Positions 39,086 through 50,064 of a stretch of DNA of 64,000 nt are shown in pieces. A program made the translations under genes and the position numbers. The notes beneath the pieces are model-generated. The model saw only the letters and a program-made list of their open reading frames with translations. It was not told the origin of the DNA and ran no database searches. Each line of letters starts with the position of its first letter. The first letter of the stretch is position 1. This DNA is from Basipetospora chlamydospora (taxonomy: Eukaryota; Ascomycota; Sordariomycetes; Microascales): NCBI GenBank assembly GCA_001599675.1, contig BCHP01000007.1, positions 1,895,664 through 1,959,663 of the forward strand, in the 5' to 3' direction.

Positions 39086-40944
39086 ATGTCCATCCGCTCC
39101 CTCGGCAAGGCCCTCCTGGCCATCTCCCCCATCCTCCACGCCACAACCGCGAAATGCCTCCCCCGCGACACCACCAAGTCCATCCGGTGGGACACCTGCG
39201 TGCACGAGTTCCCCGCTAACACAACGGCCGAGTGCGGCTGGTTGACGGTGCCGCTCGACTACACGGACCCCTCCAACAAGAAGACGCTCGACATTGAGAT
39301 TGTCAAGGTCGCGGCCAAGAAGGGGCCCGCCAAGGGGAGCGTGTTTTTCAACTTTGGCGGGCCGGGGGAGGATGGGCGGGATACTCTTGTTCTAAATGGC
39401 CCTATCTACCAAGGGTATGCAACCTTTCTGATGTCTAATAGATGGGCTTGTCGTGGCTTACTGATTTTTTGCAGCATCCTTGGACAGGATTATGATCTCC
39501 TCACAGTCGTCCCTCGGTATGTTATCCCGGAGCACATTCCCTGAGTGCATGCAAACCACAATAATCGCCGAGAGTAATTCATCCCCACTAACACCCCATC
39601 CAGCGGAACCGGCGAGACCATCCCTTTCTCCTGCTTCGAGACCGACGAGGAGCGCTCCCTCTACGACCTGGTCTACCCCAAGGTCTCCGGCAACGCCTCG
39701 GACGCCGCTCTGGGCTCCATCTGGGCCACCTCGGAGCTCTTCGCTGAGACCTGCCTCGAGGCGCAGAAGGAGACGGGCGAGTACATCGGCACTGCCTTCG
39801 CGGCCCGGGACATTATGCGCGTCGTTGACGCGCTTGGTGGCGATGGCCTGCTGCGCTACTGGGGTATCTCCTATGGCACGGTCCTCGGTGCTACGCTTGC
39901 GGCCATGTTCCCCGATAGGATCGGCAAGATGATGCTCGATGGCGTGGCCAATGTCCACGAGTACTACTCTGGCTTGTGAGTTGTTACTCGCCACTTTCCA
40001 GCCCCCCTCCTCCACTGCTTCTTCAACTAGAGACAAGGCCTAACACACCATTTCAGTGAATCTGAAAACTTCGTCGACGTCGACGCCACCTTCAAGGGCT
40101 TCGTCTCCGGCTGCATCGAGAACCCGGAGATGTGCGCCCTCTTCCGCAACCAGACCGCCGAGGAGCTCGAGAAGGAGATCTACGACCTCTTCGAGACGCT
40201 AAAGTACAACCCCATCGCCGTCCCCGGCGTCGCCAAGGTCGTCGACTACAGCTTTGTGCGCATCCGCATGCACCCCACGCTCTACAACCCCGGCGGGTGG
40301 CCCACGTGGGCCAACTTCCTGAACGACGTCATGACGAACAACCAGACGGCCCTCGAGATCCACATGGCGGGCGGCGCGCCCCCCAACCCGGACGCCGAGG
40401 CGCAGTTCGGCATCAAGTGCAGCGACGCACGCGGACGGGCGGAGCACTGGGAAGACGTGCTGCCGCTGCTCGAGGACCGCAGGGCGAAGAGCGAGGTGGC
40501 GGGCGAGGTGCTCGACTTTGTGCTCATGAACTGCATGCACTGGGGCATGGAGGCCAAGGAGATCTACGACGGCGGGTGGGAGGACATCAAGACCAAGAAC
40601 CCGCTGCTCATCGTGGGGAACACGTTTGATCCCATCACGCCGCTTGCTTCGGCGAAGAACCTGAGCGCCAGCTTCGTGGACAGTGTTGTGCTGCAGCACG
40701 ACGGCTATGGCGTAAGTTTGCCTTCCTTTCACCGGTATTAATTTGTTTTTTTCTTTCCGCGATTTGGATTCTAACAATGCTAAATTAGCACGGCATCCTG
40801 GCAATGGCGTCGAACTGCACGGCCAACGCTGTTAGGAGTTACTTCGCCGATGGGGAGATGCCCGAGGAGGGCACGGTGTGCGAGGTCGAGGACTTTCTCT
40901 ACTCAGGCGGTCTCCCGTGGGACTCCGTCCTTGGGGATATGTAA
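39086..40944 (+). CDS. Secreted alpha/beta hydrolase, TAP-like serine peptidase (S33 type)
   Basis: Exons 39086-39414, 39475-39516, 39604-39975, 40057-40711 and 40789-40944 give 517 residues. An N-terminal signal peptide (about 24 residues) predicts export. The fold is alpha/beta hydrolase: an FNFGGPG oxyanion-hole segment near residue 95, a nucleophile elbow G-I-S-Y-G with Ser213, an acid in NTFDP (Asp439) and a His in GYGHG (His467) in the C-terminal TAP-like domain. This layout matches tripeptidyl-aminopeptidase/prolyl-aminopeptidase-like enzymes (MEROPS S33), which remove short peptides or amino acids from protein N-termini; substrate cannot be told from sequence. Several N-x-S/T sites suggest glycosylation. 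All introns are short (60-87 nt) with consensus donors. The fourth splits the region just before the catalytic His. The gene sits alone at the edge of the 22-kb desert. Confidence 0.9.
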
Positions 40945-42233
40945 TGGAATGTCTATGGGTCCCAGCCCCAAATGAATATGCTACTGGGACTTGGAAGATG
41001 GAGGATGGTAGTCCTTTGGAGGGTTGGGCTACACGTATCATTGTGCATTTTCAGCGACTGGATATCTAATAGGTGTTATTACTTTTCTCCGACATGAATG
41101 TCCAGCACTTGCATGGGAATAATCGTTATCCAGTCCGATGTATTGGTAATGATGGCTGGAATCCGGGATGATAATAATACCGCCCACGATGTATTTCGAG
41201 GGACAAAGGCGCCGGCAGAGGGCCGGTGGGTGGGCAGAGGCTGTCAGGGTGCATCCGAACCAAATCTTGGATCGAGAGCCACGGCCCAACAGAGCACATG
41301 GAAATTGGAGATACCACTAGCAGCCCATGCCCTGCCATCGCCACTGACGGAATTCTGTCGTGGTTGTGTGGATTTCGTATCTTTCTCAGCAACTGGCGGG
41401 ACTGGGCCACATGCTGTGCCGTCTTTTCGCCCTGTTCAACCACATCCGATCAAAGAGACCGACATGAGTATTGGTAGCTGGACAAGATGATTGGTGCCCG
41501 GAAAGTAGTGAGATTGAAGAATGAAGACTGATTCGCCTGCCAATGTTCGGGGCGGCCGAGATCTTTTGTTCGGGTGAGATTGCTGATCGCCATTCTGGCT
41601 GACCCTGGGCGGAAGCCACCACCAAACACTGTTTGCAGTGTTACCGTACTTGTAAGATCAAGCCACAAGGACCCTCCCTGGCACCGCTCTCGCCGATCAA
41701 GTGTGGCTGGTGACGTGAGGAGGCAGCGGCACATCAGTCCAGATTAGGATAATAACATGGCCAAGACTTTTTTCCCCTTTTCCATGCGGATCACTGCAGC
41801 TCATCCGCCTAGCCAATGGCGCAAGCCTACCATCACCGAGCACCTCCCCCTTCGGAGTGCAACCCCGAGACGACCCCGCCTTGCCGCGACATTAAATCGA
41901 AATCAAGCTCCGGGGCCCGGGGACGCTTGGAAAATCGCCCCGCTGTTCACAAGGTCTACATGGTATTTCCTCCTTCATAAAACGGCAACATATGTTACCC
42001 GATTTGTCTCTTGCTTTCACTTTCGTACGATACCGATATAGTGGTCACTTGATTTAAAGCGCACAAACACGAGGAAACGAGCCCTTACCCACACGCCCCC
42101 CTTCCGCCCCTTTGAAACGAATCTATCGCCCTGAGGAAGTCCGAGGTATTGGATACATAGTGGGCGACACCGAGCACCCCGAACACTTAGTAACCGGCGG
42201 ACGCACAGTACCGACACAGGGGTACGCGACAGG
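40945..42233. other. Intergenic region before the Zn2Cys6 gene
   Basis: About 1.3 kb with no believable gene. It holds the 3' UTR of the hydrolase and the promoter of the regulator. No repeat or RNA gene was recognised. Confidence 0.5.
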
Positions 42234-42776
42234 ATGGAACCTGAGAGCAAGTCCTGCTGGGAGTGTCTCCGCCGCCGCCTAGTCTGCGACGCCACGCGCC
42301 CGATCTGCAAAAAGTGCTCCACCAACGGCATCGTCTGCCCCGGCTTCGGCAACAACAGGCCCCTCAAGTGGCTGGCGCCCGGGAGGGTCACCTCCCGGAC
42401 CCGGAAGCCGACTAGCAAGAAACGCGCCCCGCCGAAGAACGCCAAGACCACGCCAGCCGAGAAGGGGGCCGCCAGTCCCGCGGGCAGTGTTCAAGTTGCG
42501 GTTAGTCCTGCGGGTACTGGTGACTCGGGCGCTACTTGGTGTTCTTGTAATAGGAGTGGGAATGGGAGCGGGAGTGCGACTGCAAGTGCGAGTGTGGAGG
42601 GGAGTGATGCAGGGGGGAGTGATGCAGGGGGGAGTGAAGATGGGAGTAAGAACAGGAACATGGCTATTGTGCGGAGGAATAGGAGGGGTGGGGAAATGAA
42701 GATCCCTGCGCAGATGGAATTCAGGACACACAGCTCTGATGTTATCCAAGCCGTCTACTACTGTATGTCTCCGGAT

Positions 42777-42807
<31 letters not shown>

Positions 42808-44443
42808 TTTCGTGCTTGGGAGAAGGATCGGGATATCTAGGCGGGACGGGAGAGGGCGGAAGATCTTATGGGTAACTCGCAACCCCCTTGTCCCCCCCCC
42901 CCCCCCCCCCCCCCCTTCCCTTTTCTATTTTTCTTTTCCGGGCGGCGCCATCCCTTTCCCCAATGCGCCAGATGCGGTGGACACTTTGATCTGTCTCGAC
43001 CCCTCTTACTAACCCGAACCAGTCAACAACGTAGTATACCCCCAGCAGGTCTCGATAACGCTCGGCCCCAGCCCCTTCGTGGCGCCCATCTCCCCGGAGC
43101 ACGTCCACCTCATCCCCAGCCCCATCAGCCACCTCATCCTGTCCATGGCCCTCAACACCCGCATCTTCCACCTCGCCCGCTCGCACAACCGCGCCTCCCT
43201 GCCCGAGCTGCGGTCGAGGCTACAGGGGGCCCGGGTGACGGCCATCGAGTGCCTAAACGAGCAGATTGGCAAGGTGGGCCGCTTTTGTCCGGATGTGGTC
43301 ATCATTAGCGTCTTGGTCTTTCTGTACGTTGAGGTGAGTCTCGTGTTCCCCTTATCTGCTTTTCCATCCCCGTTTCCCCACCCCCTTTACCACTTCCTTC
43401 GCTATCCGTGTCCGTCTTCCCATCTCCATGTTCACTGTCCTTTTCCTTCTCCGCTTCTATCATTCCTATTCCCCATACCTTGTTGATGCTTGAAAACCAC
43501 CATCAGTCATGGGATCGTCATGCTCACTGTCGACCTGGGAAATAGCTCGAGCAATGCGAGGCACACGACACCTGGAAATACCACATGGCCGGCTTCTCGA
43601 CCCTCGTCGGCTTCCGCGGTGGCATCAGCGCCCTGGCGAGAGGGCCCGAGTACATGAGGTTGATCCTTGTCTGCTTCACAATGTACGTCCATTTAGATTC
43701 CCTTTTGATCACCTTCCTCCGTGCGTAGGAAGTTGCTGACCCAGAACGCAAGAGTCCAAATATGCGCAAATGCAACATCCCCGCCAGGGATGCAAATTGA
43801 CATCGCCCCGGCCGATGAACTCCTATCCTTCATGACCGAGTACTACGAGAGCGCGCACTTCCCCTCGGTGCCTTGCCCACTGGAGCTTTTCCTCATCGTC
43901 ATACAAATCAATAGCATCCGAAGCCAATCCCACGCCGCCCTCATCCCCGCCCCTGACCCCGACCCATCGTTCCCTTCTGACGCTGAACTCCTCCTGCTAC
44001 AACTCCAACTATTCTCCCCCGAGGAATGGGCCCTCACAAAACCCGACAAGCACGTACAGTGGCTCCTCCTCGCCCGGATCTATCAATCCGCCATCATCCT
44101 CTACCTCCTCTCCGCCCTCCAGCCCTTCCTCGACCCCCCGACCCATGAACACCACACGCTGCGCGTCCTACACGCCTCCCGCCTCTTCCTGCTGCTCGAG
44201 CAGGCCGAGCAGACCCCCGCCGTGCTCTGGGGATGCGCCTTCCCGCTTACTGTGGCGGGCGTGGAGGCTAAGACGGAAGGGCCCAGCGCGCGGGCTTTCG
44301 TGAGGAGGAAGCTGGGGGACATGGCGCAGGAGCTAGCGATGTGCTTGCCCAGGGTTGCGATGAGGACTTTTGAGGAGTTTTGGGCTTCGGGGAGGGAGGG
44401 GTGGGATGGGTGCTTTGTGAGGCCTTGTGCTTTTGTTGTTTAA
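42234..44443 (+). CDS. Zn2Cys6 (Gal4-type) transcription factor
   Basis: Exons 42234-42762, 43023-43333, 43546-43682 and 43729-44443 join in phase to 563 residues. The binuclear zinc cluster has cysteines at 8, 11, 18, 25, 28 and 35 (C-x2-C-x6-C-x6-C-x2-C-x6-C), followed by a basic linker. Residues about 80-150 are low complexity, rich in Ser/Gly/Ala, with a tandem GSDAG unit. The C-terminal half resembles the fungal-specific transcription factor domain 2 family in layout (HLILSMALNTRIFHLA, then a helical region with TWKYHMAGFSTLV). The protein should bind DNA in the nucleus; targets are unknown. Intron 1 (250 nt) is odd, with two long poly-C tracts, but ends in a perfect ACTAAC branch site and CAG. 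Intron 2 (212 nt) could be two introns. Intron 3 is only 46 nt. The adjacent secreted hydrolase is not obviously its target. Confidence 0.88.
42599..42630 (+). repeat. 15-bp coding tandem repeat
   Basis: Two copies of a 15-nt unit (GGAGTGATGCAGGGG) inside exon 1 of the regulator encode the repeated GSDAG motif. A third, diverged unit follows. Confidence 0.8.
42778..42807. repeat. Poly-C tract of 30 in intron 1
   Basis: An uninterrupted run of 30 C in the first intron of the Zn2Cys6 gene. It lies within 20 bp of the splice donor. Length is likely to vary between strains and sequencing runs. Confidence 0.85.
42892..42915. repeat. Poly-C tract of 24 in intron 1
   Basis: A second C run in the same intron, followed by a T-rich polypyrimidine stretch leading to the branch site. 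Confidence 0.85.
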
Positions 44444-45285
44444 CTGCGTTGATTTGGTCCTGTATATGTCGATGGTGTGGACTGAGCCTAAAAGGATGGG
44501 CTGGCAGGGGTGTATGTAGGCGTATCGTAGTAGCAGAGTGTGTGACTCCCCTCCTTGATAAATGCGCACTGAAACACACGGCCCGGAGCCCGGGAAAGTG
44601 GCACCGTTGTTAAGACTATAAATGGCTGTTGTTGTAAAGTTACACTGCCAGAATATCTACTTGCTTGCGGCCTTCAAATCTTCATGGGCCTGATCATCAT
44701 CGAGCGATATGGTAGACATCAAGTTTGGGGCTCTCACAAACCTTGCAAATGACTTGTCGAGACTGTGGCTCTACGTAGTGAGGCCACGTTAGAATACAGG
44801 CTTCATCCATAGATAGTATCACCCATCTACTCTACCCTCGAATCGCTGAAAGGAAACAGAGAAGCGGCTTCGGCCCGGTGAAGGGATGACATACCACGCG
44901 GTGACATGATCTTTCCCAACGTAGCCCCCTGCCTCACCGCCATTGACCTAATGTGATGTGAGACAGGATGCTGTCATTCCAATTATAGTCATATCGATGT
45001 CAATAGTTTGCCACCGGCAAGATACAAACAAAGCGGGGGAATATGTGCAATAGCTCCTCTGGAACCCATAAGCATGCCGTGACAAGCGAGAATGAGTCCT
45101 TGCGTCTCAGGAAGACCACAAACATCGAGCGGGCCCGAAATTTCCAAGCCAAACAAGATGCCCTTCTAGGCATATGACCACGTGGAGCTAAGTAGCGAGG
45201 GATAGAGCGTAGGTGAGGGGGGTTGTGAAGACGAAGAGAAAACGAGGCGAAAAAAGGAGAAAAAAAAAACCTATCGTAAACAGCG
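44444..45285. other. Intergenic region between regulator and tRNA genes
   Basis: About 840 bp. It has the 3' UTR of the regulator and an A-rich stretch near 45245-45270. No coding frame was recognised. Confidence 0.5.
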
Positions 45286-45292
45286 AAAAAAA
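45286..45292 (-). terminator. RNA polymerase III terminator of tRNA-Gly(GCC)
   Basis: Seven T on the minus strand directly after the discriminator base of the tRNA, the standard pol III stop. Confidence 0.85.
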
Positions 45293-45376
45293 TGCATCAT
45301 CCCGGAATCGAACCGGGGGCTGGTCGAAATCAAGATGAAATGGCAACGACCAAGTTTACCACTAACCCAATGATGC
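45293..45376 (-). tRNA. tRNA-Gly(GCC) with 13-nt intron
   Basis: A full cloverleaf can be drawn. The acceptor stem pairs GCATCAT with ATGATGC. The D-arm is GGTT-AGTGGTA-AACT. The anticodon stem pairs GGTCG with CGACC, with loop TT-GCC-A, then a 13-nt intron (45328-45340) inserted after position 37, then T. The T-arm is CCCGG-TTCGATT-CCGGG and the discriminator is A. The intron sits at the canonical place for nuclear tRNA introns, removed by the tRNA splicing endonuclease. Other anticodon-stem pairings were tried; only this one gives U33 and a purine at 37. Confidence 0.93.
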
Positions 45377-45717
45377 TCTACCTGTTGATGAAATCTCGTG
45401 TGGGAAATAGGGTAATATCAGAAGAAGCCCCATTTCATGGCCCACGATGTGGAGTCGGTTAAGGGAAACGGCCGAGGAATCCGGGGAGTGTCTTGCTGTG
45501 GGCCTCTCACGGCGGGATAATAAAATTCCAAGCAACGGCTATACCAGGATGGCCAACTTCGGAGTAGATGCAGTAGGCCTTGCGAATCTCACTCGGGCGG
45601 GAGGAGGCCAGGTTTGAAGATGAAGCCTCGATAAAAAAAGGAATACAATGGGACAGCAGCGTACTAAAGCCACCCCACGACCTGGCCGGAAGGCGGAACA
45701 CGACTAAGAACACAGGC
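45377..45717. other. Spacer between the two tRNA genes
   Basis: About 340 bp separate the two glycine tRNA genes. I see no gene in it. Confidence 0.5.
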
Positions 45718-45726
45718 AAAAAAAAA
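45718..45726 (-). terminator. RNA polymerase III terminator of tRNA-Gly(CCC)
   Basis: Nine T on the minus strand, about 30 nt past the tRNA 3' end. No closer T4 run exists, so this is the likely stop. Confidence 0.65.
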
Positions 45727-45755
45727 GACACCATCAGAGATGACAGCTTCCTTGA

Positions 45756-45827
45756 TGCGCCAACCGAGAATCGAACTCGGATCTGTTGCTTGGGAAGCAA
45801 CCATGCTAACCATTATACCATTGGCGC
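45756..45827 (-). tRNA. tRNA-Gly(CCC)
   Basis: 72 nt, no intron. The acceptor stem pairs GCGCCAA with TTGGCGC. The anticodon stem pairs GTTGC with GCAAC around the loop TT-CCC-AA. The T-arm is CCGAG-TTCGATT-CTCGG and the discriminator is A. It lies on the same strand as the tRNA-Gly(GCC) gene about 380 bp away, so both glycine isoacceptors are neighbours. Confidence 0.95.
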
Positions 45828-46451
45828 CTTTTCCGTGTTTCGTCGTACGATGGCTGCATTGCCGTACAGGTGGGCCTGTATACCATGCCGTCGGTGACCG
45901 AAATCTCGCTGCTTCCGGGTCATGGTCCACAGGACTCGCCGGTCAAGCTTGTGGAGCCGGTCCGAGGAGTCGGCCTCTTCCGAAGTGAGCCGAGCACCAG
46001 AGCGGATCGCGGCGAGAGACTCGTCGTCTTTCCCTCGTGCGCAATTCGAATACGTTCTAGTTTCATGTCTGTTGATTGAATAGAGCTTGGCAGCATCCAA
46101 CAGCGGACCCCAGTATGCGGCCTGTGGGAGTCAGAAAGTATTTGGATGGCAGGAGTGCTTGGCGTATGTACATAGTGGTATTGAAAGGCCGCTTTCTGAA
46201 ACTTGAAATACGAACACCGAGACAAGCTGGTTGGATTGCATATGAGGGCCATTTCAGGGTACAAACTGCTGGCTGGCATGTCGGTCACTTTTGCCCTAAT
46301 ACTCTTACACAAGCGACTGACTCCCATGGTCGTTTCTACTATTTCCCAGAAACTTGACCCAATCGTCAGTGTCCGCCATTGTATTGCAAGCGAAAGAAGA
46401 TCACATTTCTCCCCTGAAAGGTCTGATATCCAGATCACACAACTTTTTGTC
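45828..46451. other. Region upstream of the F-box-like gene
   Basis: About 620 bp between the tRNA gene and the F-box-like start. The frame of the next gene is open back to 46203, so a longer protein start cannot be fully excluded. That extension has no recognisable domain. Confidence 0.5.
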
Positions 46452-47342
46452 ATGGCCGCCGACAACAAGGACCCATACTTCAGCCGCCTCCCGGACAAAC
46501 TTGTCGAAACCATCCTCATGCTCAGCTTCAACGATGCGCCATTCTACTTCGATGACTGCGTCGATACATTGAGGGAGGACCGCCACCTCCGAAAGAACGC
46601 CCGCGACATGGCAGTGGAGGAGGGCGACTTCTTCATCGACCCTGCCCAAGACATAGCGCTCCCTACACCACCCTGGGACCGGGAATCACTTTACTCCAAC
46701 GAGAGTGAAGAGCTCCCCATTGCCCCCAACAAGAAGGCTCAGAACCCCGTCTACAGTTTGTCCGCCCTCCGGCTCAGCGATGCCACCCACGTCCGCGACT
46801 GGTTGCGGGTGACGCGGACTAGTCGCCTGTTCCGCCGCATCGGCAAGCCCGCCTTCTGGCAGGCCAAAACCATCATCGTCCGCAAGTACCGCTCGCAGAA
46901 CCTCGCCGAGCGCCATTGCGGATTGACAGCCGACGACTGGGCCATTGCCCTGAGCAATATCCGATGCCTCGTGGTGGAAGGAATGATCCCATGCTTGCCG
47001 TCGCCGTACGTGGGGCTTCCGCGGTTGCTACAGCCCTTCGAGGCGCTTCAGAGCTGCACCATATCCCTGCCGCTTTATCACGCTAGGGCGTGGTACCCAG
47101 TGCCCACAAGACTAGACCGCTCGTCTCATCCAGAGCAAGCGGATATGGATGTCCCCGAGCGGATGAAGGACCTACTCGTCAGCGCCGGGATTGGGCGAGA
47201 GCTGAGGCTGAAACTGCGCTACCCTGTGCGGAGACTGGACTGCGCTCTGGAGGCACTGGAGCGCTGGGTTTACCCAATGTTGGAGTTCCGCGTCAAGTGC
47301 CTTCTCCAGTCCCGACAACGAAGACAGGAAATCAATGAATGA
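46452..47342 (+). CDS. F-box-like protein
   Basis: A single exon of 296 residues starting MAADNKD. Residues about 8-24 read FSRLPDKLVETILMLSF, which fits the start of an F-box (LPxEl..xIL..L). The later piece DWLRVTRTSRLFRRIGKPAFW fits the second half, with an insertion of about 80 acidic residues in between. The rest holds Leu-rich segments but no clear WD40 or LRR repeats. F-box proteins bring substrates to the SCF ubiquitin ligase through Skp1; fungi have many, mostly uncharacterised. I chose the Met at 46452 because it stands just before the motif, although an in-frame Met exists at 46203. The F-box call is by pattern only and could be wrong. Confidence 0.7.
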   Translation: MAADNKDPYFSRLPDKLVETILMLSFNDAPFYFDDCVDTLREDRHLRKNARDMAVEEGDFFIDPAQDIALPTPPWDRESLYSNESEELPIAPNKKAQNPVYSLSALRLSDATHVRDWLRVTRTSRLFRRIGKPAFWQAKTIIVRKYRSQNLAERHCGLTADDWAIALSNIRCLVVEGMIPCLPSPYVGLPRLLQPFEALQSCTISLPLYHARAWYPVPTRLDRSSHPEQADMDVPERMKDLLVSAGIGRELRLKLRYPVRRLDCALEALERWVYPMLEFRVKCLLQSRQRRQEINE

Positions 47343-50064
47343 TGAATGGGGACGAGTGCACATGGGTTAGGCGGCTCCGCCAAAGACTAGAAGACATGCA
47401 TAATGGTGACGATGTAGCCCGGATCTCACGGCCTTAATTATGTCTTAGCATAGAGATTGATATAGTCGCCCCAAAACCGAGTTCCGTCAGGGGCTAGCTC
47501 TGGGATCGTGCCGTGCCATGCCTCCCCGGCGTATTATCTCAAGAACCATTCGAGCTTCTGCAACTAACTCCGATTGTTATATGTCTCTCCGTCCAACGCC
47601 TGCTTGCCCTTGACTTGTCGCGAATATCCTCCCTCACAAGGGGTGACGTCCCACAAGTGCGGTCTGGTTTTAGTTCTGCAAGGTTGTCATACTCAAGGCG
47701 GGAATATGAAGTCTGATATGGACGCTCTGAAACGACAATCCAAGGTGAATGGCTGGGAAGGGAATCCCCCCTGGAGGGCAGTCGTGCCGCATTGTCCACA
47801 GAAGTAGGACTGGGAGCTCTTCCTTCCGCTGGAACGTGAACCTCATTTCTTTCGATTTGTTCAGTGAATTGGTCAAGGCATAGTAAATAGATCCCAGAGC
47901 TGCTTCTTGTGTAATATGAACCACATACCTAGCTCCGATATTGTGTGACCTGTGTGTCCTTCTAGGGGCAGCCTGTTAATGATTGAATCCTCTTCGTACG
48001 TTGTATGTTCTAACGAAGGTATTATATAGCATATAAGGAGTCCAGCTATATCTATCTACACATTTCAAGTATCCAAATTGACCTTCTATACAGATAAGTG
48101 TCCTCCTTTCTAAATGCCGTGTATTACTTCATAACTATTATGTCAGACCACAGGACGGGCCTTGAGCTTCGCCGTTACATATAAGCGTGGAGGTCTGCAG
48201 GGCTGTTTAATGATAATATCAAGAACCGGGTTAATTGGATATGTTTGCCGACGGTTCATATTGTGGCTTGAAGGAGCACCGCCGTTCTCCTTTCCTTATA
48301 CAAGGGAAAGGATGCACTACCCATGGGATTATGATACGTCGGGGCCTCCTTCTATAGACGAATACGCATACAGACAGCATAATTATGACCGACCCAACTC
48401 TATGAGCCTCCAGTGTTAGGGGTTGGCCTTTTAGCAACCAGTTGCCCGCCCGCAGGTTGTAATGCTCGCCTGGGATACACTCGGTGACTTCCTCCAATAG
48501 TAGCGGGCTTGCGTGTTTTCTTTTTCATAACCAGTTCCGTCGGCTGTTGCTACATGGGCTATTGTATCAAGTGACGGCAGTGTCTCCCGAGGCTCAAGAA
48601 AAGCTGGAATACTTGTATCTTCCGCAACATGTTATCTTCTCGGGTCCTTGTCGCCAAGATCCTGCTAATACCGCGACAGTGGTCACAGGTTGGGCCACCA
48701 ATTCCCGTGAGCCTTTGACGGTTTCCCCGCCTAAGGAATGGCCTGACGACGGGCCCGATCAGGGGACGAGGAGCATCACTATCCTAGAACCTGAGCAGAA
48801 CTCCTGTCGTATCTTGAATTGGATACAACAGGATCAATACTCGGTAAAGAAAAGGGTTCGTCCAGGGGAATTGCCCAGTTCTGGTAAGGTCAGTGGTCCG
48901 AGCTGGAGCAGGGATCGGACACACATGCTCGTGGGATTGGGACTGGGGCGAAGAGTGATTTAATCTCCAGCCCCAAGAGGAGCAAGCACGGAGTTCCAGC
49001 TGAGAAGTAACGAAAGATGGAGGAGCCAGTTCTCCAGGATAAAAATAAATATTACAAAGATTGAAGAAACGGCAAAGGGTGGAGCGAAGGATGAATAGAA
49101 TCGCATTGAGCGTTGCCGACGACTTGGAAACCATCCCGAATAGGCAATGGAGTCCCGGGAAGGCGGCCGCGGGCTGTGCTCGTGGGGGCGCTTCATCCTG
49201 GCTCGTATCCAGGATCCTGGTACAATCACCCAATGGCTTCGCCGCATCAGTGCATGAGCTGGGTAACCCGGAACCGACAGCATCCCTTGATGGAGGGAGC
49301 ACTGAGATTTCCACCCAATTATGGCTCGCGAGTCTGACGGTCACAGCACTGGCAGGGCGGCCGCCGCGCTTGGGGAAATGACGGGAATTCATTTCCTCGA
49401 TATCCCAAGCATGGGGGGTTCGGTAACATCGCGCCCGTACAAGTAGTGCTGCCAAGCACCGCCTCAATCCTCCAAGCCACCCCACAGGGCCACAAGGCAT
49501 CTTTCGGCCGCTTCCACGACTTCTCAAGCGCCGATTATGCCTACGCTAAACTCGAGAGTCTCTAGTTCACGATATGCAGCTTAGATTCTCCGATGGTTTG
49601 TTCCAAAATAGACGCGATGGCGGGGGGAGAGGCGGGTCTTCTCTTGGGGCCTGCGCCTGATGCTACACTCTGCGGCTGCTGTTTGGGGGGTCTGCGACTG
49701 CTATCGCGCTGAGCGACCGCGCTGAGCGGCCGCGCAGGAGATGATCGTGATTTTCTCACGAGAGCCGCGACGGGATTTGAGTACTTAAGAGACCATTGCG
49801 TCGGTCTCAATTGCCAATATTTTTCTCCATCTCATCATCAAACATCTTCACAGTCTCAACCAGTCTCAACAGTCTTCTCTTTCCTACCGTATCTTTCCTT
49901 ATTTCCTAGTCTGCTGTTTCGGGTTTCGGGTTCCATTACATCTCATCTCCTACTCTTTCCATAACATCCAGCTTCCAGCTCTTCGCCTTTCATCCCTTGT
50001 CTACTTTCACAGCATCTGGATTTGCTTTACAAACCACCCATCTCCTACAACAACAATCATCACA
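47343..50064. other. Gene-free stretch with promoter of the secreted 14-Cys gene at its right end
   Basis: About 2.7 kb. From 47.9 to 48.4 kb it is TpA-rich and degenerate. Frames of 159 codons (plus, 48484) and 247 codons (minus, 49527) overlap on opposite strands and show no family resemblance. The last 250 bp are rich in TCTCAAC, CATC and CTTTCC runs, typical of fungal promoters and 5' leaders. Confidence 0.5.
49820..50064 (+). promoter_or_regulatory. Pyrimidine-rich promoter/5' leader
   Basis: CT-rich DNA with repeated CATCTTCACAGTCTCAAC-like words and a CAACAACAATCATCACA stretch right before the ATG at 50065. Such leaders are common before strongly expressed genes of filamentous fungi. 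The ATG context (CACAATG) fits the fungal consensus. Confidence 0.5.

Noticed and set aside
43501..43545. Earlier splice acceptor (CAG at about 43506) for intron 2 of the regulator
   Set aside because: In phase 0 it leads to an in-frame TAG at 43543-43545; the acceptor ending at 43545 keeps the frame open.
48484..49527. Overlapping frames of 159 (plus) and 247 (minus) codons
   Set aside because: No domain, mixed codon use, opposite strands overlapping; probably chance in degraded DNA.
49562..49810. 82-codon minus-strand frame with Pro/Ser/Arg-rich product
   Set aside because: Low complexity and partly in the promoter of the next gene; no supporting signal.
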